Positions 16,418 to 25,597 of a stretch of DNA of 63,641 nt are shown here, in pieces. The stretch spans positions 1-63,641 of the forward strand of contig NZ_FOCB01000020.1 in the NCBI RefSeq assembly GCF_900109995.1, written 5' to 3'. Source of the DNA: Pseudomonas sp. ok272. GTDB lineage: Bacteria; Pseudomonadota; Gammaproteobacteria; Pseudomonadales; Pseudomonadaceae. The number at the start of each line of letters is the position of its first letter. Position 1 is the stretch's first letter. Below the pieces are notes generated by a model. The model was not told the DNA's origin, made no database searches, and saw only the letters and a program-made list of their open reading frames with translations. The translations under genes and the position numbers were made by a program.

Positions 16418-18286
16418 TTGAAACTTTCCAGACTTTGCGTCGCGATTGCCGCGACAACCGTGTTCGCCAGCGTGGCACTGGTGGGGTGCAAGACCTCCAC
16501 CGCCACCCCCGCCGACCTGGTGATGCGTAACGGCTACGTCTACACCGTCGATGGCCAGAACTCCGTGCAGCAGGCGATTGCGGTCGTCGGCGGCAAGATC
16601 GTGTATGTCGGCAACGACGAAGGCGCTACGGCCTACATCGGCCAGCAGACCCAATTGATCGACCTGGCCGGGCGCATGTTGATGCCTGGCTTTATCGACG
16701 CGCACATGCACCCCGCAGAGGGCGGGCGCGCCATGACCCTGTGCGACTTGAAGTACCAGGCGATGACCCGGGGCGATTTCCAGAAGGCCATCCAGGCGTG
16801 CCTGGATGCCGACCAGGACAAGGGCCCGGATGTCTGGCTCGAAGTGGGGAGCTGGGACCGCATGGGCATGGGCGGGCTGGACGCCGACCCGGACAAGACG
16901 ACCCTGGATGCGCTCAAGACCCAGCGCCCGATTCAAGTACGCTCCACCGACTTCCACACCGTACTGACCAACTCTCGCGGGTTGGCGATGGCCGGCATCG
17001 ACAAGCACACCGCCAACCCGCAGGGCGGCAAGTTCATGCGTGATCGCGCCGGCAACCCGACCGGGATCTGCGAGGACAATGCCGCTTTTGCCATTGCCGC
17101 GGCCGTGCCACCGGTCACCGAGGCGCAGAAGCTGGTGCAGACCCGCGCTGCACTCGATGCCATGCGCCAGCAGGGCGTCACCAGTTTCTTCGACGCGTTC
17201 TCGGGGCCTGAGAACGCCAAGGCGTTCACCACGCTTCAGCAGTCCGGCGACCTGACCGCCCGGGCGTTGCTGGCGATCAAGCTGGACGCCGGCACGGCAG
17301 CGGTGGACCCGGCCAAGACCATCGCGCAAGCCAAGGCGTTGGCCAGCACCTACGACCAGGGCGCCGAGCAACCGGCTCCGGGCGTGAGCATGCGTCACGT
17401 CAAGCTGTTCATGGACGGCATCATCAACGCCCCGGCCGATACCGGCGCCATGCTCACCCCCTACCTGCAGAACAGCGGCACCGCGTCCGCCCCCCAGTGG
17501 ACGCCTGGGCACAACCTGGGCGAGTTGTACTTCTCGGCGCAGGTGCTCAATCCGCTGCTGCTGCAAGCGGTCCAGGCCGGATTCGATCCGCATTTGCACG
17601 CCACCGGCGAGCGCGCCGTGCGCGATGCGCTGGACGGTGTGCAGTACGTGCGCCAGCAACTGCCCGGTCAGGATTTCCGCCCGGCGATCGCCCACGCGGA
17701 AACGGTGGACCCGGCCGACTATGCGCGCTTCAAGGCGCTGGACGTCACCGCCACCATGTCATTCCAGTGGGGGCAGCAAGCACCGTACACGCTCGACGAC
17801 ACCCGTGATCACCTGGGCGCCGCACGTGCTTCGCGCATGGAGCCCTCGGGCGAGATCAGCCGTGCCGGTGGCCGCGTGGCCTATGGCAGCGACTGGCCAG
17901 TGGACCCGCTGGACGAGTTCCTCGCCCTCAAGGTTGGCGTCACGCGCTCCGGCGACCCGCAAAACCCCCACAGCTATGGTCCCAAGTACGCGGGCCGGCT
18001 GAACCAGGGGCCGGCACTGTCGCGCAGCGATGTGTTGCGCGCCATCACCTTGAACGCGGCTGAGCAGTTGCGCCTGGAGAAAGTCCTGGGCTCGGTGGAA
18101 GTGGGCAAATTTGCCGACGTGATCGTGCTGGACAAGAACTTCATGCAAGTGCCCGAGGATCAGCTGGCGCGCAACAACGTGTTGCTGACCGTGGTCGGCG
18201 GCAAGGTGGTATGGGCCAAGGCTCCGTTTGTCGGGGGGGACGCCAATGCGATGCCCCAGGCGTCCATTTCTAAGATTGCCCAGTAA
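16418..18286 (+). CDS. Lipoprotein amidohydrolase, YtcJ-like
   Basis: Amidohydrolase family 3 protein of about 622 residues. The N-terminus LCVAIAATTVFASVALVGCK is a lipoprotein signal with lipobox LVGC, so the enzyme should be membrane-anchored outside the cytoplasm. Metal-binding elements are visible: GFIDAHMHP, the later HATGERAV and AHAETVDPADY, and GSDWPVDP. The substrate of YtcJ-like enzymes is generally unknown. No ATG precedes the signal; TTG at 16418 is the best start, giving LKLSRLCVAI, with GGGGT/AGGG sequences upstream. It is followed 20 bases later by a paralogue. Confidence 0.8.
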   Translation: MKLSRLCVAIAATTVFASVALVGCKTSTATPADLVMRNGYVYTVDGQNSVQQAIAVVGGKIVYVGNDEGATAYIGQQTQLIDLAGRMLMPGFIDAHMHPAEGGRAMTLCDLKYQAMTRGDFQKAIQACLDADQDKGPDVWLEVGSWDRMGMGGLDADPDKTTLDALKTQRPIQVRSTDFHTVLTNSRGLAMAGIDKHTANPQGGKFMRDRAGNPTGICEDNAAFAIAAAVPPVTEAQKLVQTRAALDAMRQQGVTSFFDAFSGPENAKAFTTLQQSGDLTARALLAIKLDAGTAAVDPAKTIAQAKALASTYDQGAEQPAPGVSMRHVKLFMDGIINAPADTGAMLTPYLQNSGTASAPQWTPGHNLGELYFSAQVLNPLLLQAVQAGFDPHLHATGERAVRDALDGVQYVRQQLPGQDFRPAIAHAETVDPADYARFKALDVTATMSFQWGQQAPYTLDDTRDHLGAARASRMEPSGEISRAGGRVAYGSDWPVDPLDEFLALKVGVTRSGDPQNPHSYGPKYAGRLNQGPALSRSDVLRAITLNAAEQLRLEKVLGSVEVGKFADVIVLDKNFMQVPEDQLARNNVLLTVVGGKVVWAKAPFVGGDANAMPQASISKIAQ

Positions 18287-18306
18287 TAAGAAGAGAGAGA
18301 GCTGCA

Positions 18307-20052
18307 ATGCAACGATTTATTCCCAACCTGTTGGCAGCCGCGCTGGCCCTGACCTCGGTCCACGCCATGGCCGCTGCCGACCTGGTGCTGGTCAACGGCA
18401 AGGTGTTCACCGCCGAGCCCGGCCAGGCATTGGTCCAGGCCGTCGCCGTACAAGATGGCAAGATTCTCAAGGTCGGCACCGACGCCGAGATCAACGCCCT
18501 GGCGGATGACAAGACCCAGCGTATCGACCTGGCGGGCAAGGTGTTGATGCCGGGCATGATCGATACCCACAGCCACCCGATCATGGGGGCGTTCGACAGC
18601 CTGCGTGCCAACTTGTTGGACGAAGTCAAACCGCTGCCGGAACTGGAACAGTGGATCATCGAGCAGGACAAGGCCGGGCGCGCCCGTGCCGGTGATGTGA
18701 TCAACATTTCCGGGACCAGCTCGGCCTATTGGGAAAAGAGCCGAGAACTGGGCAAGGTGTTCAACCAGGGCCGCTGGGCCGATCAACCGCTGGTGTTTAC
18801 CGGGATCGACGGCCATACCGGCTGGGCGAACAACGCCATGCTCAAGCGGGTGAAGATCGACGCCGAGACCGTCAAGAACCTGCCGGTCAATGAGCGCGGC
18901 TACATCGGCCACGAGGCGGACTTTACCCCGAACGGCTACTTTGCCGAGTCGCGCTGGGACCAGGTGCGCAACGGCCTGCCCGCGCCGAGTGAAGACGCCA
19001 TGCTCAACGCTGCCCGTGAGGCGGTGAAGATCAACAACCAGTTGGGGATCACCGCCTGGATGGACGCGGCGGCGAACGCCAATGGCGGTGAGGACTCGCT
19101 GTTTGATTTCACGGCCACCGACAAGAGCGTCGGCTCGTTGCCGCTGTACCGCACACTGTCCGAAAAGGGTGAACTCAGCGCCCACGTCGCGGCGCTCATG
19201 CTGACCAACTCCAAAAGCCGTCCGGCGGACCTGGAAGTCGTGGCCAAGGTGATGAAAGAGTTCGACGGCGTGCCGAACCTGACCTTCCCGGGGATCAAGA
19301 TCTTTGCCGATGGCATTCTCGAGTTCCCGGGGCAAACGGCGGCGGTCATCGTACCGTACAAGAACAGCCACAAGAACGGTCAGTTGCTGATCGATCCGGC
19401 GCACTTCGGTGAACTGGTGGTGGCGGCGGAAAAACGCGGCTGGATCGTTCACACCCACGCGGTCGGTGACCGTGCGGTGCGCGAGACCCTCAACGGCATC
19501 GCCTATGCGCGCAAGCTCAGCCCGACGCCTGTGCCCCACAGCATCGCCCACTTGCAACTGGTCAATCCCAAGGAGTTCCCGCGCTTCAAGGCGCTGGGCG
19601 TGATCGCGTCCATGCAACTGCTGTGGGCCACCGGCGAGAGCTACACCGTCGAACTGGTCAAGCCTTACATCAGCGCGTTTGCCTACGGTTATCAGTACCC
19701 GGCCAAGTCCCTGCATGACGCCGGTGCGACGATTTCCGGTGGCAGCGACTGGCCGGTGTCCAGCCCCAACCCCTTCAACGCCATCGCCCAGGCCAGCACC
19801 CGCAAAGGTCCGCTGGGGGTGTTGAACGCCAAGGAAAGCATCGACCGCCAGACTATGTTCTATGCCTACACCCTCAACGCGGCCAAGACCCTGCGCCTGG
19901 ACAAGCAGATTGGTTCGCTGGCCCCCGGCAAGCAGGCTGACCTGATCATCCTTGACCGCGACGTGTTCAAGGTCAGCGACGATGAACTGTTCGAGACCCA
20001 GGTCCTGAACACCTTCTTCGCCGGCAAGCAGGTGTACGCACCCGAGTCCTGA
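18307..20052 (+). CDS. Exported amidohydrolase, YtcJ-like
   Basis: A 581-residue paralogue of the preceding gene, with a Sec signal peptide (MQRFIPNLLAAALALTSVHA, cleavage after AMAA likely) but no lipobox. Metal-site motifs: GMIDTHSHP, HTHAVGDRAVRETL, AHLQLVNPKEF and GGSDWPVSSPNPF. Together with its neighbour and the porin downstream this suggests periplasmic breakdown of an imported compound. The identity between the two amidohydrolases is modest, so they are not a recent duplicate. Confidence 0.88.
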   Translation: MQRFIPNLLAAALALTSVHAMAAADLVLVNGKVFTAEPGQALVQAVAVQDGKILKVGTDAEINALADDKTQRIDLAGKVLMPGMIDTHSHPIMGAFDSLRANLLDEVKPLPELEQWIIEQDKAGRARAGDVINISGTSSAYWEKSRELGKVFNQGRWADQPLVFTGIDGHTGWANNAMLKRVKIDAETVKNLPVNERGYIGHEADFTPNGYFAESRWDQVRNGLPAPSEDAMLNAAREAVKINNQLGITAWMDAAANANGGEDSLFDFTATDKSVGSLPLYRTLSEKGELSAHVAALMLTNSKSRPADLEVVAKVMKEFDGVPNLTFPGIKIFADGILEFPGQTAAVIVPYKNSHKNGQLLIDPAHFGELVVAAEKRGWIVHTHAVGDRAVRETLNGIAYARKLSPTPVPHSIAHLQLVNPKEFPRFKALGVIASMQLLWATGESYTVELVKPYISAFAYGYQYPAKSLHDAGATISGGSDWPVSSPNPFNAIAQASTRKGPLGVLNAKESIDRQTMFYAYTLNAAKTLRLDKQIGSLAPGKQADLIILDRDVFKVSDDELFETQVLNTFFAGKQVYAPES

Positions 20053-20171
20053 TCTGAGTCTTTTACGTTTCACGCTTCACGCTTCACCGCCGGCCCCTTC
20101 GCGCATCGAGGGGGGCGGCACCGCTGTGCCCGCCATTCCCCCATAAATTCATACAAGAACAAGGGTTTCGC

Positions 20172-20912
20172 ATGAAAGCACTATCGATTCTGGCCTTCGC
20201 AGGCCTGGCATTGGCCCCCCTGACGTCCTACGCCGTGGCGCTCAATGACGACTTCAGCCTGGAAGCGACGCTGGGTGTCGTCAGCGATTACCGCAGCCGG
20301 GGCATTTCCCAGAGTCAGGGCGACCCGGCGATCCAGGGCGGCGCGATGTTGAGTCACATCAGCGGCCTGTACGTTGGCGCCTGGACATCGAGCGTGGACT
20401 TTGGCGCGGGTACCAAGACCCGCCAGGAGCAGGACTACTACGCGGGTTACTACTGGCAGGCAACAGAGGATATCGGCCTGGATGTTGGCTACATCAAGTA
20501 CGTGTACCCGAAGAATGCCGACTTCAACCTCAGTGAGGTGTATGCCGTGCTTGACGTCTACGGCGTGAAGCTGGGGGCCAACTACTCAAACGATACGCCG
20601 AACTATTTTGGTAATGACCAGGACACGCTGTACACCTTCCTGAGCTACAAGGTGGCGTTGCCGGAGGAGTTCGGCCTTGATTTGCACGTGGGCCGTAACG
20701 ACACCAAGGATGAGGCGTATTTGTCCAGTAATGGCGATACCCGCAATGCTTACTATGAGTGGGAAGCCAAGCTGAGCCGTGACTTTGTGGGTGTGACGTG
20801 GGGCCTGAGTTACATCGACACTGATTTGTCGAAGAGCGAATGCGCCAGTTGGAACGGCTACGACGATCTGTGCTCGGCAACGCTGGTGGCCAGCGCGACC
20901 AAGACGTTCTGA
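20172..20912 (+). CDS. TorF-family putative porin
   Basis: A 246-residue outer-membrane beta-barrel candidate with signal peptide (MKALSILAFAGLALAPLTSYA). It has the family opening SLEATLGVVSDYRSRGISQSQ and alternating aromatic strands such as YYAGYYWQATEDIGLDVGYI, ending in aromatic F (ATKTF), the usual outer-membrane insertion signal. Located 119 bases after the amidohydrolases, it may supply their substrate. Confidence 0.88.
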   Translation: MKALSILAFAGLALAPLTSYAVALNDDFSLEATLGVVSDYRSRGISQSQGDPAIQGGAMLSHISGLYVGAWTSSVDFGAGTKTRQEQDYYAGYYWQATEDIGLDVGYIKYVYPKNADFNLSEVYAVLDVYGVKLGANYSNDTPNYFGNDQDTLYTFLSYKVALPEEFGLDLHVGRNDTKDEAYLSSNGDTRNAYYEWEAKLSRDFVGVTWGLSYIDTDLSKSECASWNGYDDLCSATLVASATKTF

Positions 20913-20948
20913 GTCTGACGACAACCGCTCTGCAGTGGTGAGCGAGCT

Positions 20949-21240
20949 TGTGGGAGCAACTGTCTTAGCCACGCCGCTCGTCACCGCCATCGCCGGCAAG
21001 CCGCTCTCGCGCCCACCGGAATCTGGGTGAGCCCGTAGGAGCGAGGCTCGCCCGCGAACCGGCCAATCCATCCAACATCAATGTCGCCAGGCTTACCGCC
21101 TTCGCGAGCAAGCCCGCTCCCACAGGTTTGTGGTGTGGCGAGGATCGCATTTACCCCCGGGATCCTTGTGTGGGCTTGCTCGCGAAGGCAACCTACCCGC
21201 CGACCTGATTCCCCAGGTGTACCCAGGCCCACTGTGGGGT
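20949..21240. repeat. Compound REP block
   Basis: The 403-base gap after the porin holds a compound repeat: GTGGGAGCAACTGTC with GCCGCTCGTCACCGCCATCGC, then a REPIN at 21035-21124 (GTAGGAGCGAGGCTCG...CGAGCAAGCCCGCTCCCAC), then a further REP arm at 21169. The same compound order recurs at 37350-37508 and partly at 14891-14980. Confidence 0.85.
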
Positions 21241-21315
21241 GAGCCCGGCTTGCCAGCACAGGCATCGGATCACTCAGCAAACAGCGGACACCACCGCAAG
21301 GCGTAGCGCCATGTC

Positions 21316-23532
21316 TCAGGATGAGGCCTCGGCGTGGGCGATGCTTTCATCGATGGCATCGTCCAGGATGTCTTCCTGCCCGGGTGTCTGGGTGATTACG
21401 GTGAAGTCGCTGACTTCCACTGCGCCCAATCCATAACCCAGCAAGTGGAACGAGAACGCTTTGCGTGATTCTGGGTTGTCGAAGCTGAAGTCCAGGGTCA
21501 GCGGTTGGTCGGCGGTGACTTGCATCTCGGCCGGCAGGCCCAGTTGCACTTCTTGCTCAAACTCCTTGGCCTTGAGTTGGATGTAGGTGGTTTGCTGCGT
21601 ATCGACGGCTTTGACGGTCAGGCGTACGCGGGTCTGGGTGCCCTTGGGCATTTCCAGGTACTGCGCGCCGATCAGGTTGTCGGCCCAGTCGTCCTTGATC
21701 TGCGCGTGCAGGGGGATGATGTTTGGGCTGCCGAACTGGTAGCGCAGGTTCAGCGCCGAACTCAAGAGCGTGCGGTCCAGCCCCTCGGCCCGGGCGCTGA
21801 TCTGACGGGCGCGCTGGCCGCCATACTGGCCGGTCAGGGTCGCGCGGTCGGCGATGAAGCCGGGGCTTTGGTAGTAGCGGCAGCGCTGCTGGAAGTCGCA
21901 CTCGGTGTAGGTGCCCTGGCCATCGTGATAGCGCAGCTTGCCGTTAGTGAAGGACATGATTTCGCGGCCGGTGGTGTAGTCGCGAAACAGCGAGCGACCG
22001 CTGAGGACCGACGGCACCGGGAAGTCGAAGTAATCGAGGATCGAGGCGCTCAAGTCAACGTGGCCGTAGACGCCGGCGTTGAGGTGGGGCAGCTGCGCCT
22101 GCTCGGGCGCCAGCACCAGGTTGAAGCCCCATGAGGAGGCCAGGCGCACGCCATCGATGCCGTGGGATTCGTCGGAGGTGATCACCACCAGGGTGTCCTT
22201 GAGCACACCTTGTTTCTCCAGTCCATCGAGGAACTGCCCCAGCGCGTCATCCAGGTAGCCGACGGCGGCCTGCTTGGGCGTGTCGTAGCGGTCCAGGTAC
22301 GCTTGCGGCGCGGAGTAGGGCTGGTGGGTGCCGACGGTCAGCAGGGTGAGCATCCAGGGTTTTTTCTCGGCCTTGAGCTGGCCGACATAATCCAGGGCGC
22401 CTTCGAAGAAGGCCTTGTCGTCCTTGCCCCAGGGGAAGTCCAGGTAGTTGGCGTTGGTGAACCAGTCCAGGCCCAGGGTGGTGTCGAAGCCGATGTGCGG
22501 CATGATCTTGTCTTTGGCCATGAAGCGCAGGCCGGCACCCTGGAGGTAGTGGGTGGTGAAGCCATTCTTGTGCAACTGGGCCGGCAGGCACGCCTGGTTG
22601 CGCTCATGCTGGGTCAGCATCTCGACGCCCTTGGGGGTGCCGTTGTCCAGTTTGTCGTAGTCGCCGCAGAGCATCGCGTACAGGCCGCGAATTGTCTGGT
22701 GGCTGTGCAGCACGTAATCCGGGGTGTTCATGCCGCGCTCGGCCCAGCGGCTGAGGTTGGGCATGAGGTTTTCCTGGTAGGCGCTGTGCAATGCCTGGCG
22801 GTTGGCCTGGACGTAGGCCCCCGGAATACCTTCCAGCGCGACGATCAGCACGTTGCGCGCACGCCCCGGTGCCGCCAGCTGTTTTTGCCCGTCGAGGTCG
22901 AGTTGGGTCAGCCCGGCCATTTGCGGTGGGGTCTCGACCACATCGCCCTGGAGCCAGTCTTCGGCGCGGGTCTGCACATCGCCGACGGCCCCGGCCAGCA
23001 AGTGATGGGGCAGGTTGAACAGCCGCCATTCGTCGGCATCGCTGGGCATCAGGTGTTGGGCGCCCCAGTGCGCCACCAACAGCAGCAGCGGCGCGCTCCA
23101 GGCCAGTCGCGGCAGGCGCGGGGCAGGTGTCGCCCGTGCGGTCCACTGGGTGGTGAGCCAGGCCAGCAGGCCGAGCACCAGGATGACGGCCAACCAGGGC
23201 TGGGCGAAGCTGCCACTGGTGGATTTCTCCATGAACTGCGGGTCGACCAGGTAGTTCAGGTCGGCGGCGCTGGGCATCCGCCCGACGGCACTGACCAGTT
23301 CCGCGGTCGCCAGGGTGAAAATGCCCCACACCAGCAGCACGGGCAATGCCAGCCACAGCGGCCGCCGATGCAAGAGGACGATCAGCAGGCTGCCAATGGC
23401 CAGGTCTGACAGGTAGCCAAGGGGAGTGGTCCAACCCAGCGCGGTCCGCAGGCCCAGGGGGATGACCAGCACCAGTAGGGTGAGGGCGATCAGGCGGGCA
23501 TGGCGGTGGTGGAACCAGCGGCTAAGGATGTT
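21316..23532 (-). CDS. LtaS/OpgB-like membrane phosphotransferase (sulfatase superfamily)
   Basis: About 738 residues. The first 170 contain some five hydrophobic helices (LIALTLLVLVIPLGL, LAIGSLLIVLL, LWLALPVLLVWGIFTLA, WLAVILVLGLLAWL, LLLLVAHWGA); a periplasmic alkaline-phosphatase-superfamily domain follows (NVLIVALEGIPGAYV, HSHQTIRGLYAMLCGDY, ITSDESHGID). In this superfamily the domain hydrolyses or transfers phosphoglycerol or phosphoethanolamine head groups; in a Gram-negative the acceptor might be periplasmic glucan or an envelope lipid. The start is GTG at 23532 with GGAAG eight bases upstream; the longer GTG at 23565 lacks a site. Confidence 0.8.
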   Translation of the reverse strand, partial: NILSRWFHHRHARLIALTLLVLVIPLGLRTALGWTTPLGYLSDLAIGSLLIVLLHRRPLWLALPVLLVWGIFTLATAELVSAVGRMPSAADLNYLVDPQFMEKSTSGSFAQPWLAVILVLGLLAWLTTQWTARATPAPRLPRLAWSAPLLLLVAHWGAQHLMPSDADEWRLFNLPHHLLAGAVGDVQTRAEDWLQGDVVETPPQMAGLTQLDLDGQKQLAAPGRARNVLIVALEGIPGAYVQANRQALHSAYQENLMPNLSRWAERGMNTPDYVLHSHQTIRGLYAMLCGDYDKLDNGTPKGVEMLTQHERNQACLPAQLHKNGFTTHYLQGAGLRFMAKDKIMPHIGFDTTLGLDWFTNANYLDFPWGKDDKAFFEGALDYVGQLKAEKKPWMLTLLTVGTHQPYSAPQAYLDRYDTPKQAAVGYLDDALGQFLDGLEKQGVLKDTLVVITSDESHGIDGVRLASSWGFNLVLAPEQAQLPHLNAGVYGHVDLSASILDYFDFPVPSVLSGRSLFRDYTTGREIMSFTNGKLRYHDGQGTYTECDFQQRCRYYQSPGFIADRATLTGQYGGQRARQISARAEGLDRTLLSSALNLRYQFGSPNIIPLHAQIKDDWADNLIGAQYLEMPKGTQTRVRLTVKAVDTQQTTYIQLKAKEFEQEVQLGLPAEMQVTADQPLTLDFSFDNPESRKAFSFHLLGYGLGAVEVSDFTVITQTPGQEDILDDAIDESIAHAEASS

Positions 23533-23772
23533 CACAAAAAAGGCTTCCAGACATGAAATCGTCACATAAATGTGCGCGATGGTATCAGTGCTGTAGGACG
23601 TCGGCGGAAAAAATGACGGGGCAGGGGGTTGCGCGGTGCTGGCCTTGTCGCCTGGGCGGGGATGGCATCTAGACGATAAGGCCTGTGCTAGAGCGCGTCA
23701 CGGACGATCAGAACGCTCGTGCTGAAGAGTGTTTCAGGCTGTTTAGTCAGGTGGCGAATGTATGGCTCGCCT

Positions 23773-24240
23773 TCAAATATCGCGTTGCATCTTCACGATC
23801 CCGATCGACACTGGGCTGTTGCCGCGACTGAAGGCGCCTTCGCCGATCTTCTGGAACCCATGGCGCGCGTAGAACGCTTCGGCGGTCAGGGTGGCTTCCA
23901 GGTACACCGTGGCGGCCCCCGATGCGCGGATGTGCTCGATGGCCACGTCGAGCAATTGGCTGCCGATCCCACGTCCGGCGCCATCGCCACGGATGAACAG
24001 CTTGCTGACCTCATTGCCCTCGATCTCGACGAAACCGAGGATTTCATCGCTGTGCACCAACCACACCCAACCCTGCTCGACGGCGTCGCGGTAGGTGGCA
24101 GGCGAGCGCCCGTCCAGCCACATGTTGATTTGCTCGGCGCTGTACTCCCGGGTGCACAGATGCTCCACGGAATGGCGGTGGGTTTGAAAGATGCCGTCCA
24201 GGTCATCCAGGGTGGCAAGGCGTACGGGCAGGGTGCGCAT
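23773..24240 (-). CDS. GNAT-family N-acetyltransferase
   Basis: 155 residues with the GNAT core: VRLATLDDLDGIFQTHRHSV at the start, GFVEIEGNEVSKLFIRGDGAGRGIGSQLL containing the acetyl-CoA loop (G-x-G-R/G-I-G), and a C-terminal EAFYARHGFQKIGEG. ATG at 24240 follows AAAGGAG at good spacing. The acceptor substrate cannot be predicted. It ends near the upstream side of the LtaS-like gene but is separated from it by 240 bases. Confidence 0.88.
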   Translation of the reverse strand: MRTLPVRLATLDDLDGIFQTHRHSVEHLCTREYSAEQINMWLDGRSPATYRDAVEQGWVWLVHSDEILGFVEIEGNEVSKLFIRGDGAGRGIGSQLLDVAIEHIRASGAATVYLEATLTAEAFYARHGFQKIGEGAFSRGNSPVSIGIVKMQRDI

Positions 24241-24436
24241 GGGGACTCCTTTTCCTTCAGGCAAGGGCCAGGGTGATGGTGCTGGACGCATGATGGCACT
24301 GTGCTGGACGCGCTTCAAATACGCAGATGGCGGGGGCTTCTGATCGGTATTTTTCTTCGCGATCTGCCCCTGTCCCGGAGCAGATCGGCGTCTCACAATA
24401 GGTTCATGTATCTAAATGTGTATCGCGGGAGGCCCG

Positions 24437-24520
24437 ATGTTGAAGATGGCGATTTTTCTCGGTGGGTGCCTCGCCTTGACACTGTTCATTGGGGCTCTGG
24501 CAACCATTTCTCCGCTGTAG
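24437..24520 (+). CDS. Putative 27-residue membrane microprotein
   Basis: An ATG at 24437 preceded by GGGAGG five bases upstream opens a 27-codon frame, MLKMAIFLGGCLALTLFIGA followed by LATISPL and TAG. The peptide is one hydrophobic helix. The good ribosome binding site and purely membrane-like composition support it, but it is too short for certainty. It lies between the divergent GNAT gene and the convergent end of the LysR gene. Confidence 0.4.
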   Translation: MLKMAIFLGGCLALTLFIGALATISPL

Positions 24521-24598
24521 GCACCGGCGCCAGCGGCGCATTGTTGATCGCCAGCCGTTGCATGCGCGCGATGCCTTCGGGCGGATAGGTAATGGCCA

Positions 24599-25486
24599 TC
24601 AACCTGGCGACGGCACACGGTCTTGCCGTGGCGTTTGGCTGGCGCCCACAAACGAGCGAATGATCTGGCTGGCGCTGCGTTCGGCCAGGTAATACAGATA
24701 GGTTTGCGTGCACACCGGCTCGCCCTGGATGCTGATCGCCTTGATGCGCGGGTCGGCAATGAACTCGGCCTCGGACACCGCGCCGATGCCGATGCCGCGG
24801 ATCACCGCCTCGCGCAGGGCTTCGCGGCTGCCGATTTCCATGACGATGCGCGGGGCCACCTCGTGTGCGGCCAGGACTTTCTCCAGGGCCAGGCGGGTGG
24901 TCGAGCCGCGTTCGCGCCGCAGGAACGCTTGCCCCTGCAACGCGTGCAGCGGGATGTCGGCGTGGCGCGCCAGCGGGTGATCGACATGGGCGAACAGGAT
25001 CACCGGGTGCTCGGCGTACAGCTGCGCGCAGAACGCCGGGTCTTCATGCAGGCCGGCCAGCACGCCGACATCGGCGCTGTAGTTCTCAAGGGCGGTGAGG
25101 ATCGAGGCCGAGTTGCCGATGCTGATGGCGATGTCGATCTGCGGGTACGCGGCCCGGTAGGCGTCGACCATCTCGATCACGTGGAAGGGCCCGACGGCGC
25201 CGATCTTCAATTGGCCGCGGTTGAGCTTGCCGGAGTCGCGCAGCAGATTGAACGCTTCCAATTCCAGCACCCCCAATTGCTGGGCAATCGGCAGCAGCAG
25301 GCGACCGGCTTCGGACAGTTCCAGGCGTCGCCCGCGACGGTGGAACAGCTCGACGTTGTGCTCGCGTTCCAGCCCCTGAATCTGCGTGGTCGCCGTCGGT
25401 TGGCTGATCCCAATGGCGCGGGCCCCGGCACTGAAGCTGCCGTGGCGCGCAACGGCGAGGAACGTGCGCAGTTTGGTGGTGGACAT
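24599..25486 (-). CDS. LysR-family regulator
   Basis: 295 residues with an N-terminal LysR helix-turn-helix (LRTFLAVARHGSFSAGARAI, GISQPTATTQIQGLE) and a substrate-binding domain (KIGAVGPFHVIEMVDAYRAA, IDIAISIGNSASILTALENY). It is divergent from phnDCE with a 111-base shared gap carrying a dyad, so it is the likely regulator of that uptake operon. ATG at 25486 follows GGAAG. Confidence 0.9.
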   Translation of the reverse strand: MSTTKLRTFLAVARHGSFSAGARAIGISQPTATTQIQGLEREHNVELFHRRGRRLELSEAGRLLLPIAQQLGVLELEAFNLLRDSGKLNRGQLKIGAVGPFHVIEMVDAYRAAYPQIDIAISIGNSASILTALENYSADVGVLAGLHEDPAFCAQLYAEHPVILFAHVDHPLARHADIPLHALQGQAFLRRERGSTTRLALEKVLAAHEVAPRIVMEIGSREALREAVIRGIGIGAVSEAEFIADPRIKAISIQGEPVCTQTYLYYLAERSASQIIRSFVGASQTPRQDRVPSPG

Positions 25487-25541
25487 CTATAGCTTCCATC
25501 AATGGTTGGCTGGGCAAAGCCATATTGAATCGATGCTGTGA

Positions 25542-25555
25542 CTGTCACATGACAG
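25542..25555. promoter_or_regulatory. Candidate LysR operator between lysR and phnD
   Basis: CTGTCA CA TGACAG is a palindrome with perfect 6-bp arms, midway between the divergent LysR gene and phnD. Its position fits a regulator acting on both promoters; the assignment is inference. Confidence 0.5.
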
Positions 25556-25597
25556 CCATAGGGTAGTGGCATTCCAACCACAACCGCCGGGAACGCC

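Noticed and set aside
18160..20073. 637-residue minus-strand open frame opposite the second amidohydrolase
   Set aside because: Shadow of a convincing exported enzyme; composition is typical antisense (His/Gln/Val/Gly rich).
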